Shown piece by piece: positions 27,105-35,540 of a stretch of 64,000 nt of DNA. This stretch comes from JAKVAV01 sp047632755 (GTDB lineage: Bacteria > Bacteroidota > Bacteroidia > Flavobacteriales_D > Cryomorphaceae): NCBI GenBank assembly GCA_047632755.1, contig JBLIDT010000011.1, positions 1 to 64,000 on the forward strand. The letters run 5' to 3'. A program made the translations under genes and the position numbers. The notes beneath the pieces were generated by a model, which made no database searches, was not told the origin of the DNA, and saw only the letters and a program-made list of their open reading frames with translations. How positions within the stretch are numbered: the first letter of the stretch is position 1; every line of letters begins with the position of its first letter.

Positions 27105-27800
27105 ATGAAGAAGTACACTGTTTATGGAGAAGAGTTCTACCCAAAATTTTCTTTCCCGATAAAGGGGGAATTCAAGAGGAAAGACCTCTTAAAAATTGAT
27201 CTATCCGTAAAAAATAAAGTACTGGCTTCAGTTGAGGATAAATCGCTCGAAAGCTTGCATCAATTCATCTTCGAAAACATTAAGAGCGCGAAAGCAAAAG
27301 GTGCTTACGGTGGTTATTTGGAAAAGCGGAATCTCTACGAAAGAAGTTCGGTATTCTCAACCAATGAAGAATCTCGAAGCATCCATTTGGGAGTTGACTT
27401 TTGGTTCCCCGTTGGAACGGCCGTTTGCGCGCCATTGCCAGGAAGAGTTCACAGCTTCAAGGACAACAATCAATCGGGCGATTACGGCCCTACAATCATA
27501 CTCGAGCACGTGCTAGGTAATGATACGTTTTATAGTCTTTACGGACACTTAAGCCGTGATTCGATTAAAGAGTTGCAAGTTGGACGTATGATCATCAGAG
27601 GAGAGGTGTTTGCCTATTTGGGCAGCCCCGAGGAAAACGTTGATTGGCCGCCTCACTTGCATTTTCAATTGATCTACGACCTCGAAGGCAAGAAAGGCGA
27701 TTATCCAGGTGTTTGCTTTGAATCGGAGAAGAAAAAACTGCACAAAAACTGTCCTGATCCAATCGAATTTTTCGGGGGATTTAATGATGTTATTGAATAA
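27105..27800 (+). CDS. M23 family (LytM-like) metallopeptidase without a signal peptide
   Basis: The 231-residue protein carries all M23 zinc and catalytic residues: H94 and D98 in H-L-G-V-D, H148 in Y-G-H-L, and H186 in H-L-H-F. M23 enzymes usually cut peptidoglycan cross-links outside the cytoplasm, but the N-terminus here is hydrophilic with no visible signal or anchor. It could act in the cytosol on another substrate, or be exported in an unknown way. It stands alone with 164 nt upstream; that gap has a weak GTGCTG/CAGCAC hairpin followed by T-rich sequence (about 26942-26985) that could terminate the previous operon. Confidence 0.85.
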   Translation: MKKYTVYGEEFYPKFSFPIKGEFKRKDLLKIDLSVKNKVLASVEDKSLESLHQFIFENIKSAKAKGAYGGYLEKRNLYERSSVFSTNEESRSIHLGVDFWFPVGTAVCAPLPGRVHSFKDNNQSGDYGPTIILEHVLGNDTFYSLYGHLSRDSIKELQVGRMIIRGEVFAYLGSPEENVDWPPHLHFQLIYDLEGKKGDYPGVCFESEKKKLHKNCPDPIEFFGGFNDVIE

Positions 27801-27907
27801 TTCTGTGACTTTCATGTGGATCGGTTTTTGGTTATTCTAATCCTAATCGTTTACATTGCAGCTAAAGTCCACTAAATGTTTTAGTAATAGCCTACAACGA
27901 TAACGAA

Positions 27908-28705
27908 TTGAAAAAGAGATTTGGAATCATGTCATCGTGCTTGGCTTTTCTCCTTGCATGCTGCTCATTGGGATCAGATGATGAGCCAATTTCAAAGGAG
28001 TTCACCTCTACTTTCGTCCCATCCGAGTTATGGATAGAAAATAGCCGTGAGTTGATTTTGCGCTTAAACGCACAGATCGACCAAAGCACCTTCTATGCAG
28101 AATTACCTGCTAACGACCTTAGGATTGAGGTTATTTTAGACGAGACAAACGAGGTATCCAAAGTCAATATCACTCTAACCTCAAGCTTGTCAAGGACACT
28201 CTATTTCGATTACGGTCGACTGTCGTTTTCAGAGACAAAACTGGACGAGAAGGTTCATCTAATCTCTGCATACGCTGATAGCAGGGCATACGCTCATGCC
28301 CTGCCTGACGGAGCTACTCCATCGCCAAGCCAAATTAAAAGCGCTGAACTGAATAACGATATCATCTATTCGATCATTTCCCTTTCGGAGCGCTTCAGCC
28401 TAGAAGAAAAAAATGCAACCCACGACGTTCGCATTACGGAGAAAGATGTGAGCATTCTTGAATCCGTGGCATTAGAAAAAGACTTCACGGCAGTGATGAA
28501 TGTAAAGCGAGGCGAGAAGATTGACATCAGTCTTTTTTGCGCTGAACCACACGTCTATTTCACCATTTCACCAAGCATTGGATCTGATATGGAATACAAA
28601 CTTTGGAAAGGCTCTGCAAAATTCACAGGAGACCTTAAAATCAGAGTCTTTACAGCTGAAGTTATTAGTAATGGGAGCTTCAAGCTCGACGTAAAACGAC
28701 TCTAA
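27908..28705 (+). CDS. uncharacterised lipoprotein
   Basis: The 265-residue protein is of unknown family. It starts at TTG 27908 with M-K-K-R-F and a hydrophobic stretch ending in L-L-A-C-C, a lipobox-like site. Without this TTG the basic N-region would be lost, so it is preferred to the ATG at 27929. The rest is hydrophilic with beta-strand patterning, and the C-terminal third (G-E-K-I-D-I-S-L-F through S-F-K-L-D-V) looks like a lectin/pre-peptidase-type beta-sandwich; this is a weak impression. Its stop overlaps that of the convergent dioxygenase gene. Confidence 0.6.
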   Translation: MKKRFGIMSSCLAFLLACCSLGSDDEPISKEFTSTFVPSELWIENSRELILRLNAQIDQSTFYAELPANDLRIEVILDETNEVSKVNITLTSSLSRTLYFDYGRLSFSETKLDEKVHLISAYADSRAYAHALPDGATPSPSQIKSAELNNDIIYSIISLSERFSLEEKNATHDVRITEKDVSILESVALEKDFTAVMNVKRGEKIDISLFCAEPHVYFTISPSIGSDMEYKLWKGSAKFTGDLKIRVFTAEVISNGSFKLDVKRL

Positions 28706-29739
28706 CCGCGGAAACCGAGAAGTTTCTCTAATTCTTTTGGAAGCTCGGGTAAATCATTTCGAGGCACCAGCAATCCATTTAACTGGGTCAATTCATTGAA
28801 AATATAGTGCTTGTCCATCGCTCCTTTTAAGTATCCGTGCCCAGTAGAGTTTCCTGTTCCCACTCGAGCGCCAATCATCCGAAAAACCATGTTAACATGC
28901 CTCATTCGCCAAGAAGCCATTAACTCGTCAATTTCTACCAGAGATACCATCAATTCGTATGGCAAGTGCAGCAGAGGGAATCCTCGATATAAGTAGATAA
29001 ATAGGGCTGAACGGCAAGCTTTCGCTGAAAGTCGCCTTTTCACATCCTCCTCTTTTCCAAATACAGTCTTATCAAAAAGATCGGCATTACTTTGTTCTAT
29101 ATCTAGCAGTCCTCCCGTATACTTTTCGCGATACTCAGCCCAAAACGGATGATCCTCAGGCTTCGCCTTTGCTCCATCTGCCCATGCTTCTGGATGCTCG
29201 AAATAGGGCATACGCTCCAACCAAACATTGAGTAAATCCAACAAATTCGTTTTCTTTTCCACGTCTTTCACGTGATCAACATCCATGGGACACAATTGAG
29301 AAACGTAGTACTCCTTCCCGTGACGGTTTTCATAAAGCAAGCCCAACTTCGCCTCCAGCTCTTTCCACTGAATACTTTGAAATCCGCTGGCTGGTCGCAA
29401 TAGATCACGAAAATCCAAGAAATCAAGTGAACTCATAGTCTCCATCACATTGATCTGATCTACCAATAAACGGAGTATTTCGATGATGCGGCGACTTCGA
29501 TGAACAACTATCTGCAAGGTTTGGTCATTGTCGTTAATCTCAGGTTTGGACAGGAGAGCAATGATCGAATCAAGCTCGTACAAGACTTGTTTAAACCAAA
29601 GTTCGTAGGCCTGATGAATGACGATAAAAAGCATTTCGTCATGAGCTTCAACCCCTGCCTTTTCACTCTCTAATTCTTGAGCACCTAGAATTTTATCGAG
29701 TTGCAAATAGTCTTTATAGTAAACTTCTTTTTTGGACAT
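28702..29739 (-). CDS. kynA: tryptophan 2,3-dioxygenase
   Basis: This heme enzyme opens the indole ring of L-tryptophan to N-formylkynurenine, the first step of the kynurenine route. The 345-residue protein has the family opening Y-Y-K-D-Y-L-Q-L-D, the active-site helix F-I-V-I-H-Q-A-Y-E-L-W, the heme-side R-M-R-H-V and the loop G-T-G-N-S-T-G. ATG 29739 is preferred to ATG 29805: the extra 22 residues of the longer form are not family-like, and a promoter-like element lies inside that stretch. However, the 29805 ATG overlaps the upstream stop by 4 nt, so the longer form remains possible. No kynureninase or formamidase gene is nearby. Confidence 0.92.
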   Translation of the reverse strand: MSKKEVYYKDYLQLDKILGAQELESEKAGVEAHDEMLFIVIHQAYELWFKQVLYELDSIIALLSKPEINDNDQTLQIVVHRSRRIIEILRLLVDQINVMETMSSLDFLDFRDLLRPASGFQSIQWKELEAKLGLLYENRHGKEYYVSQLCPMDVDHVKDVEKKTNLLDLLNVWLERMPYFEHPEAWADGAKAKPEDHPFWAEYREKYTGGLLDIEQSNADLFDKTVFGKEEDVKRRLSAKACRSALFIYLYRGFPLLHLPYELMVSLVEIDELMASWRMRHVNMVFRMIGARVGTGNSTGHGYLKGAMDKHYIFNELTQLNGLLVPRNDLPELPKELEKLLGFRG

Positions 29740-29762
29740 AACAGTTAGGTTGAATAGGCTCG

Positions 29763-29791
29763 CAAGATAGGAATTGAAGGGTGAAGCAAAA
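29763..29791 (-). promoter_or_regulatory. promoter-like element before tryptophan dioxygenase
   Basis: Reading minus, TTTTG (29791-29787) is followed after 17 nt by TATCTTG (29769-29763), an approximate Bacteroidota promoter 23 nt upstream of ATG 29739. Confidence 0.35.
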
Positions 29792-29801
29792 CTGATTTTT
29801 G

Positions 29802-30746
29802 TCATTCTGCGAATCGCCCAGCATCTATAACGTAGTCAGAGCATTCCATTTTAAAGCTAATAATTTCAGGCTTTTTAAATGGAACATCCCAAGCACCATC
29901 ATAAGAAACACTCGTTGGCATTAGCCAACCATCCAAGAGCATGTTCTCAACTTTGATGGAAATATCAAAATCAAAAAGAAAGGTTTTGTGAGCCAATCGA
30001 TACTCTCGCGCAATCACCTCGCGGGTATCCCGATGAAAATAAGAGGTCATATCGCGTATGACCACCTCATCCTCGTCTCCTTCTTTCACGTAACTCGAAA
30101 AGGCAATGCAAGGAATCGTATCGTTGTATTCGTAAATGAAAATGGAATAGTCGTAAAAGGAAACCATCTCTGGGCTGAAGATGGCGAGTTTATCCCCGAT
30201 GAACGGAACATTGTCAATCGGCTGACCTGGATTAAAAAGCATTTTTTTAAGCTGCGCTTTGTGCTTCTCCATTTTAGAATCGGCTTCTAGCTCTTGCTCC
30301 CGCTGAACCATCTCATTAGAAACCTTGTTCTTCTCTTTGGAGAAAAAAACATCGTCGTAAACCTCGGCAGTCAGGTAGCGCCACTTGCCATTTCTCTTTT
30401 TAATTCTCCCATTGGTTTTTTCAAAGGTGATTTCAACCCATTTCAGCTCTTCATCGCTCAAGTGCTGCTTAGCCCTGCGCTGAAGGGTGGCAAATTCAGT
30501 TTCGTCTTTGTCGTAAACCGTCATTGCGCCTTTGATCTCGTGCGGGAAATACTTAAGGTTGAGAAAGGCTTGATAAAAGGTGGTGTCTTCAATGACTTGA
30601 GAAATGAAATCCTCCACGTTAAAATCATCGATGGCAGCGCGCACGACGAACTCGTCCATAGTCACCATTTTGGCGATCTCAGTCTTTTGGGCTTTTAAGC
30701 AAAAAGTCAAAGAAAGAAAAAGAAGAAGTAAGACAAGTGTCTTCAT
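29802..30746 (-). CDS. uncharacterised exported protein
   Basis: The 314-residue protein has a signal peptide (1-19, ending L-K-A-Q) and an otherwise soluble sequence with a charged, Lys/Glu-rich middle (about 150-185) predicted helical. The second half alternates strands and ends with two Cys or aromatic-rich strands. I do not recognise the family. The stop overlaps the longer possible start of the dioxygenase gene by 4 nt, so the two may be co-transcribed. Confidence 0.65.
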   Translation of the reverse strand: MKTLVLLLLFLSLTFCLKAQKTEIAKMVTMDEFVVRAAIDDFNVEDFISQVIEDTTFYQAFLNLKYFPHEIKGAMTVYDKDETEFATLQRRAKQHLSDEELKWVEITFEKTNGRIKKRNGKWRYLTAEVYDDVFFSKEKNKVSNEMVQREQELEADSKMEKHKAQLKKMLFNPGQPIDNVPFIGDKLAIFSPEMVSFYDYSIFIYEYNDTIPCIAFSSYVKEGDEDEVVIRDMTSYFHRDTREVIAREYRLAHKTFLFDFDISIKVENMLLDGWLMPTSVSYDGAWDVPFKKPEIISFKMECSDYVIDAGRFAE

Positions 30747-30892
30747 AGATTACCTCAACGAAAATGGGGCGTTTAAGTTTTAGGAAGAGATGCAGAGCAG
30801 ATTGGATTCAATGAAAACACAGAGGCGGTGAGAAGGTCCAGTGGCCTCAGAGAAACTATCTCAGCACTTCTGCAATCATTGAATTAAAGAGA

Positions 30893-31057
30893 CTATTTCT
30901 GTTTGAACTCAACCGTAACAATGTGATGCGGTCTGACCTTGTTATTGGCCCAATCTTCCGAGCCCCTTTCAATCGATTTCTCTAATTCAGCCGAATCAAA
31001 GAATGGCTGCGAAAAGTCCTGCTGCGATTGTTCATTTTTGTCTTTTTTGCTCTTCAT
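30893..31057 (-). CDS. possible small protein (54 aa)
   Basis: An ATG at 31057 opens a 54-codon frame ending at TAG 30893. The product is very hydrophilic, starts M-K-S-K-K-D-K and ends P-H-H-I-V-T-V-E-F-K-Q-K, with no signal or membrane segment. Support comes from its isolated position in an otherwise empty gap and from a long inverted repeat 15 nt upstream. It could instead be noncoding. No family is recognised. Confidence 0.45.
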   Translation of the reverse strand: MKSKKDKNEQSQQDFSQPFFDSAELEKSIERGSEDWANNKVRPHHIVTVEFKQK

Positions 31058-31071
31058 TATGATCAGTATTG

Positions 31072-31098
31072 AACTTTAGTTTGAACAAACTCAAAGTT
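31072..31098. promoter_or_regulatory. 27-nt inverted repeat upstream of the small ORF
   Basis: AACTTTAGTTTG (31072-31083) and CAAACTCAAAGTT (31086-31098) form an almost perfect inverted repeat with a 2-nt centre and one bulged C. It could be an operator or a leader hairpin. Confidence 0.4.
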
Positions 31099-31123
31099 AA
31101 GGATTGCCAAATATTTTTACCCC

Positions 31124-31158
31124 TACCATTCTTACCTCGCGGCAAGAATGGTATTTTT
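31124..31158. terminator. stem-loop downstream of rnpB
   Basis: TACCATTCTT (31124-31133) pairs perfectly with AAGAATGGTA (31144-31153). A T run follows on the plus side. On the minus side (the direction of rnpB) no T run follows the stem, so its role in ending rnpB is uncertain, although the rnpB 3' end itself runs into a T-rich tract at 31164-31181. Confidence 0.45.
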
Positions 31159-31179
31159 AAATGGAGTAAAAAAAAATAA

Positions 31180-31537
31180 AACCTATAAGCCGGATCCTGT
31201 TTCCTTCGCCGAAACGAAAGAATTCCATCATTTATCTAGCCCTGCCGTTGCCAGCAGGATCGAGCAGCCTACCCTCCGAGATCGAGCGAGCAGCTCTCAA
31301 ACCTCGGTTTACATGGCCTTACAGTCCGCGGGGTTTACCTCCTGCATATGTCACCACATACAGCTGTGGGCTCTTACCCCACTCTTTTCACCCTTACCAA
31401 ACCAAAAGCTTGGCGGTATAGTCTCTGCGGCACTTTCCGTCTCCGCCTAAGGCGGATCCTTCCCGTTAGGAAGCGCGGTGCTCTGTACTGTCCGGACTTT
31501 CCTCCCCGAGGTCGAGCTCGGGGCGATGGAACGGTTT
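31180..31537 (-). ncRNA. rnpB: RNase P RNA, class A
   Basis: Read on the minus strand, this is the catalytic RNA that trims tRNA 5' leaders. The universally conserved GAGGAAAGTCCGGAC block lies near the 5' end (about 31492-31506), the CCGCAGAGA-type core is present, and the 3' segment contains ACAGGATCCGGCTTATAGG, the conserved CR V/P4 strand. Length is about 360 nt. The ends are approximate: the 5' end is set from the promoter box at 31549-31542 and the 3' end from the AAACC/GGTTT closing helix. Short ORFs on the plus strand here are not genes. Confidence 0.95.
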
Positions 31538-31541
31538 GAAA

Positions 31542-31549
31542 CAAAGGTA
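31542..31549 (-). promoter_or_regulatory. -7 box TACCTTTG of rnpB
   Basis: On the minus strand TACCTTTG is an exact TAnnTTTG match immediately upstream of the RNase P RNA 5' end. Confidence 0.6.
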
Positions 31550-31555
31550 GCCGAA

Positions 31556-31586
31556 TTGTAATCGTTCGGCTAAAAATCTATCTTTG
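31556..31586 (+). promoter_or_regulatory. trhO promoter (TTG / TATCTTTG)
   Basis: TTG at 31556-31558 and TATCTTTG at 31579-31586 are separated by 20 nt, 49 nt upstream of the trhO ATG. The element lies back-to-back with the rnpB promoter, about 10 nt apart. Confidence 0.6.
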
Positions 31587-31635
31587 TAATCTCTTCATTT
31601 TAAAGCATTTTCACGGTATAACTTGCAATTGTAAC

Positions 31636-32709
31636 ATGAAACACCTGTACAACGGAGAGGATTGGCGCGTGCTAAAGAAGCGTATGATCGAAAGTGACCA
31701 TGACAGGGTCACCGTTTCGTTTTATCAATACGCAAAGCTCGACAATCCTCCATTTTTCAGAGATTACCTTTTTAGAAATTGGGATAGCCTCGGCATTTTC
31801 GGGAGAATCTATGTCGCCCATGAAGGCATCAACGCTCAACTTTCAGTGCCTCGAGAAAAATTCGAAGACTTCAGAGATCACCTCTACAACATTAACTTTC
31901 TGAATGGAGTACGTCTAAATGTAGCAATAGATGATGATGGAATGAGTTTCTACAAACTCATCATAAAGGTGAGACCGAAAATTCTAGCTGACGGCTTAAA
32001 CGACGATACCTTTGACGTTACCGACAAGGGAAAACACCTCAAGGCCGAGGAGTTCAATGACCTCATCGAGAAAGACGACACGATCCTCATCGATATGCGA
32101 AACCACTACGAAACAGAAGTCGGGCATTTCAAAAATGCCATCACTCCAGATGTAGATACCTTTCGCGATTCACTTCCTTATATTTCTGACAACCTGAATG
32201 GTCTTGAAGACAAGAATCTGGTAATGTATTGCACTGGTGGAATTCGTTGCGAGAAAGCGTCAGCGTGGCTAAAACACAAAGGATTCCCTAATGTACATCA
32301 GCTAGAAGGCGGCATTATTGAATACACCCGCCGAACAAACGAAAAAGGACTAGACAATAAATTCGTGGGTAAAAACTTTGTCTTCGATGAGCGAATGGCG
32401 GAAGGCATCACACGAGATGTGATTGCCCGGTGCCACCAATGTGGTAAGCCCAATGATACGCACGTGAATTGCCTAAACAAAGGCTGTCACACCCTATTCA
32501 TTCAGTGCTCCAACTGCTCAGGAAAATACGAAGGCTGTTGTTCGATTGCTTGTCAAGACGTGATTCAACTTTCGGAAGAAGAACAGAAAAAGCACCGAGA
32601 AGGTAAACACGCCAACGCCAAAATTTACAAGAAAGGTCGATCGCCGCACATTAAGCATAAGACTTTGCACAATCCTTTGAAGGAAGCCCTTAAGAAATTT
32701 CGAGATTAG
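31636..32709 (+). CDS. trhO: tRNA uridine(34) hydroxylase, rhodanese-like
   Basis: This enzyme makes 5-hydroxyuridine at the wobble position of tRNAs, using oxygen. The 357-residue protein has an N-terminal acylphosphatase-like domain (about 25-115, with V-A-H-E-G-I-N-A), a rhodanese domain (about 135-240) with the active Cys C199 in Y-C-T-G-G-I-R-C, and a C-terminal Cys-rich segment (C-H-Q-C ... C-S-N-C) plus a basic tail. Length and motifs fit the longer Bacteroidota TrhO (YceA) group. It is divergent from rnpB. Confidence 0.95.
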   Translation: MKHLYNGEDWRVLKKRMIESDHDRVTVSFYQYAKLDNPPFFRDYLFRNWDSLGIFGRIYVAHEGINAQLSVPREKFEDFRDHLYNINFLNGVRLNVAIDDDGMSFYKLIIKVRPKILADGLNDDTFDVTDKGKHLKAEEFNDLIEKDDTILIDMRNHYETEVGHFKNAITPDVDTFRDSLPYISDNLNGLEDKNLVMYCTGGIRCEKASAWLKHKGFPNVHQLEGGIIEYTRRTNEKGLDNKFVGKNFVFDERMAEGITRDVIARCHQCGKPNDTHVNCLNKGCHTLFIQCSNCSGKYEGCCSIACQDVIQLSEEEQKKHREGKHANAKIYKKGRSPHIKHKTLHNPLKEALKKFRD

Positions 32710-32746
32710 ATTCTGTTGAATTGACTCTCTTGATTAAGTTTGCAAA

Positions 32747-33088
32747 ATGATTGTTTTCCGCACCTATAATGTCATCGCTCCAAAGTTCAAAATCGAAGAT
32801 TTGGTAGACGGAGGTATTAAGACTCTTCGAAAAAACTTTGGTAGCGGCGATTTTCAAGAGGACGACTACCTGATAGGAATAGGCGTGAAAAACGCGACAG
32901 AAGTAAGAGAGGTTTTTGAGAAACTTCTGGAACTTGGTCTTTCATTTGACGGGGCCTCTGCGACTACCGATGATTTTACCGTGGTAGCCAAAGAAGGAAT
33001 TTGGTGGCCTGTGGCTTGGCTTGTTTCAAATGACGATGGGTCTTGGTTTATTGCCGATGTGGAAGCACCTCACAGTGGTAGCTCGTAG
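32747..33088 (+). CDS. small uncharacterised protein (113 aa)
   Basis: The compact protein has a mixed alpha/beta pattern, two Trp-rich strands near the end (I-W-W-P-V-A-W-L, then W-F-I-A-D-V) and no signal or membrane segment. I do not recognise it. TAAGTTTG (32735-32742) ends only 4 nt before the ATG, so either the mRNA is leaderless or that box is a chance match. It lies 37 nt after trhO and could share its transcript. Confidence 0.6.
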   Translation: MIVFRTYNVIAPKFKIEDLVDGGIKTLRKNFGSGDFQEDDYLIGIGVKNATEVREVFEKLLELGLSFDGASATTDDFTVVAKEGIWWPVAWLVSNDDGSWFIADVEAPHSGSS

Positions 33089-33403
33089 ACGGTAATTAGT
33101 AGCTGGTAGTTTTTTGCTTGGTATTTAAAAAATCATTCCAGATGAGTTGGGGCTTGGCTTAACCGCCAAGAGCGCAAAGCAAAGGCGCTCAGACCACGAA
33201 GCGATTCACCTTAAGTTGAAGCGATAATTCTGACTTAACAGCGATTTCTTAGAGGGTTTTATGAAACTTGGCGAACTTTTTGGAAAAAAAACCTATCGTT
33301 TTAAAATAAAGCTTTAAGATCTTCAATTGAAATTCAGCCTTCTGCACTTTAAACAAATAACACTTCAAGGCCTTTAGCCTTCTAACAAACCTAAAAGAAA
33401 ATC
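33089..33403. other. noncoding gap with short inverted repeats
   Basis: This 315-nt stretch before the SDR gene holds a GAGCGC-AAAGCAAAG-GCGCTC hairpin (near 33170-33192) and GATTCACCTT (33203-33212), the reverse complement of a 10-mer seen in two other large gaps. The second half is AT-rich and should contain the SDR promoter; no exact box was found. No gene is seen. Confidence 0.5.
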
Positions 33404-34123
33404 ATGATTGATATAAATGGAAAAACCGCCCTCATAACTGGCGGAACAAAAGGAATAGGATACGGTGTAGCTGAGATTTTACTCAAAAAAGGAGTCTCCG
33501 TTTGCATCACAGGGCGCAACAGCGAATCGGTAGCTGAGGCAGCCGAAAAGCTCAATCAAGTGAGCGATGCCGCCGCCATTGGAATTACTGCCGATGTACG
33601 CTCATACTCCGATATGGAGATGGTGATGACTGAGATGGTGAGCCAACTCGGAAAGATTGACGCCGTGATTGCCAATGCAGGATTAGGCCATTTTGGAAGC
33701 ATTGAAGACATTACGCCTGAGCAATTCAACCAAACGATTGATACCAATCTCACAGGGGTTTTCAACACCATCAAACCAGCAATAAAAGCGTTAAAAGATT
33801 CGAAAGGCTATATCATCACCATTGCCAGTCTAGCAGGAACAAATTTCTTCGCAGGAGGCTCAGCTTACAACGCAAGCAAATTCGGTTTGGTAGGTTTCAC
33901 ACAAGCTGTTATGCTCGATCTGCGTCAGCACGATATCAAGGTGAGCACCATTATGCCAGGATCGGTGACCAGTCACTTTGCGGGACATACGCCAGATGAT
34001 GCTGATGCATGGAAAATTCAACCCGAAGACATCGGTGAGATGATCGTTTACCTTTTGGAAGCCAATCCGAGAAATCTTCCTTCAAAAATTGAGGTGAGAC
34101 CGAGTAAGCCACCAACGAAATAA
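33404..34123 (+). CDS. short-chain dehydrogenase/reductase
   Basis: The 239-residue Rossmann-fold oxidoreductase has the cofactor motif T-G-G-T-K-G-I-G near residue 12, the structural N-A-G at about 90, and the catalytic Ser (I-A-S-L-A-G) and Y-N-A-S-K. The residue after the second strand (G-R-N) suggests NADP. The substrate is unknown: sequences of this type are often annotated as 3-oxoacyl-ACP reductase-like, but nothing in the neighbourhood confirms it. It is monocistronic. Confidence 0.9.
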   Translation: MIDINGKTALITGGTKGIGYGVAEILLKKGVSVCITGRNSESVAEAAEKLNQVSDAAAIGITADVRSYSDMEMVMTEMVSQLGKIDAVIANAGLGHFGSIEDITPEQFNQTIDTNLTGVFNTIKPAIKALKDSKGYIITIASLAGTNFFAGGSAYNASKFGLVGFTQAVMLDLRQHDIKVSTIMPGSVTSHFAGHTPDDADAWKIQPEDIGEMIVYLLEANPRNLPSKIEVRPSKPPTK

Positions 34124-34185
34124 GAATTGGGAATTAGGAATTAAAAATGAGGAGATTTTCTTGAGCACCGCAAATTCTTCATTGA

Positions 34186-35091
34186 CTAAGCTCCGACTTT
34201 GTCTTTTCTAAAATTCTTGCCAGCGTTGTCTTCAATGTATTTGATCACTTCGCTGGCAATGTCTTTTCCTGTAGCTTTTTCTATCCCTTCCAACCCTGGC
34301 GAAGAGTTCACCTCCAAAACGAGCGGACCTCTGCTTGATTCAATCATATCTACACCAGCCATTTCGAGTCCCATAGCTTTAGCGGCAGATTGAGCTACTG
34401 TTCTTTGTTGACGAGTCAATTTCACCGCAGTAGCAGTACCGCCACGGTGAAGATTGGAACGAAACTCACCTTCAGCTCCTTGGCGTTTCATGGCTCCAAC
34501 TACTTTTCCGTTTACCACAAAGGCGCGGATATCCGCACCACCTGCTTCAGCAATAAATTCTTGGATCAGCATGTTAGCCTTGAGTCCGTGAAAGGCCTCT
34601 ACGACCGATTTTGCCGCTTTCTTTGTTTCTGCCAAAACCACCCCGATGCCCTGGGTTCCTTCTAGAAGTTTAATGATTACTGGAGCTCCACCGATCTCAT
34701 CAATTAGTGGATCGAGCTTTTTGGGATGATTCGTGAAAATTGTTTTTGGAATGCCAATGTCATGGCGACTAAAAATCTGCGTGCTCCGCAATTTATCCCG
34801 TGATCGAACAATCGAGATGGACGAATTGACTGTAAAGGTATTTCGCATCTCAAACTGACGCACGACTGCAGTGCCGTAAAAGGTGACTGAAGCACCAATT
34901 CTCGGAATGATCGCGTCTACATCACTAAGGTCTTTGTCGTTGTAAATCACTCTGGGATTCTTGTATTCACCTATGAGCGAGCAACCTAAGTGATCAACGA
35001 CTATGGCTTCATGGCCACGCTTTATTGCAGCTTCTCTAAGTCTGTTGGTGGAATAAAGACTTTTGTTTCGGCTGAGGATAGCAATTTTCAT
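34186..35091 (-). CDS. rimK: RimK-type ATP-grasp ligase
   Basis: The 301-residue protein belongs to the ATP-grasp ligases that add glutamate residues to ribosomal protein S6 or related acceptors. The N-terminal pre-ATP-grasp domain begins M-K-I-A-I-L-S-R, followed by the P-R-I-G-A-S segment, the ATP-binding lysine region (V-I-I-K-L-L-E-G-T-Q-G-I-G-V) and the metal-binding E-V-N-S-S-P-G-L-E-G-I at about 268-278. It overlaps the preceding RimB-like gene by 4 nt (ATGA), a pairing seen in many bacteria. Confidence 0.93.
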   Translation of the reverse strand: MKIAILSRNKSLYSTNRLREAAIKRGHEAIVVDHLGCSLIGEYKNPRVIYNDKDLSDVDAIIPRIGASVTFYGTAVVRQFEMRNTFTVNSSISIVRSRDKLRSTQIFSRHDIGIPKTIFTNHPKKLDPLIDEIGGAPVIIKLLEGTQGIGVVLAETKKAAKSVVEAFHGLKANMLIQEFIAEAGGADIRAFVVNGKVVGAMKRQGAEGEFRSNLHRGGTATAVKLTRQQRTVAQSAAKAMGLEMAGVDMIESSRGPLVLEVNSSPGLEGIEKATGKDIASEVIKYIEDNAGKNFRKDKVGA

Positions 35092-35516
35092 AATTCGTTT
35101 TGCACGTAACTTCTGGATACATCAATAAGGAAATCGTTGGCGAGAAAACGACGGCCCAACAATACGGAATAATTCATCGTGGAACGGTCTGTCAAAGAGA
35201 CTTGAGTCAACTTTTCACAATCTCCTAAACTTATTTTAACCTCTACTATATAGCGGCGTTCAATTTGACCATTTGAGCTCCTGATTTTTCTTCTCTTAAA
35301 CCTCTCAAAGCGTACAACTTTTTTTGAGCGCTTCAAAAAGTGGCAGCAGAGAACCTTTTTGCCCCGCATCTCTTCTTCCCAAATCTCATCGCAATGAATA
35401 GAGGAGGATTTCGCACCTGAATCAATTCTCGCTACGATATGTTCGCGCTTCTGATCAGGAAAAGAAATCTTCTCTTTGTTTCCTACGATTCGCTTTTCTC
35501 CTACTCTGTTGTTCAT
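35088..35516 (-). CDS. RimB-like retropepsin-fold protease (ATP-dependent zinc protease family)
   Basis: The 142-residue protein has the aspartic-protease-like D-S-G-A motif (residues 32-35 in A-R-I-D-S-G-A-K-S-S) and the later hydrophobic L-L-G-R-R motif of the family formerly called putative ATP-dependent zinc proteases. Relatives (RimB) act with RimK by trimming or processing the glutamylated target. It is first in a two-gene operon with rimK. The name zinc protease is historical; the visible motif is of the retropepsin type. Confidence 0.85.
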   Translation of the reverse strand: MNNRVGEKRIVGNKEKISFPDQKREHIVARIDSGAKSSSIHCDEIWEEEMRGKKVLCCHFLKRSKKVVRFERFKRRKIRSSNGQIERRYIVEVKISLGDCEKLTQVSLTDRSTMNYSVLLGRRFLANDFLIDVSRSYVQNEL

Positions 35517-35540
35517 AGGGATGTTGTCTTTTTAAGAACT

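Noticed and set aside
31148..31539. Plus-strand ORFs of 63-100 codons
   Set aside because: They are antisense to the RNase P RNA, whose conserved core blocks are unmistakable.
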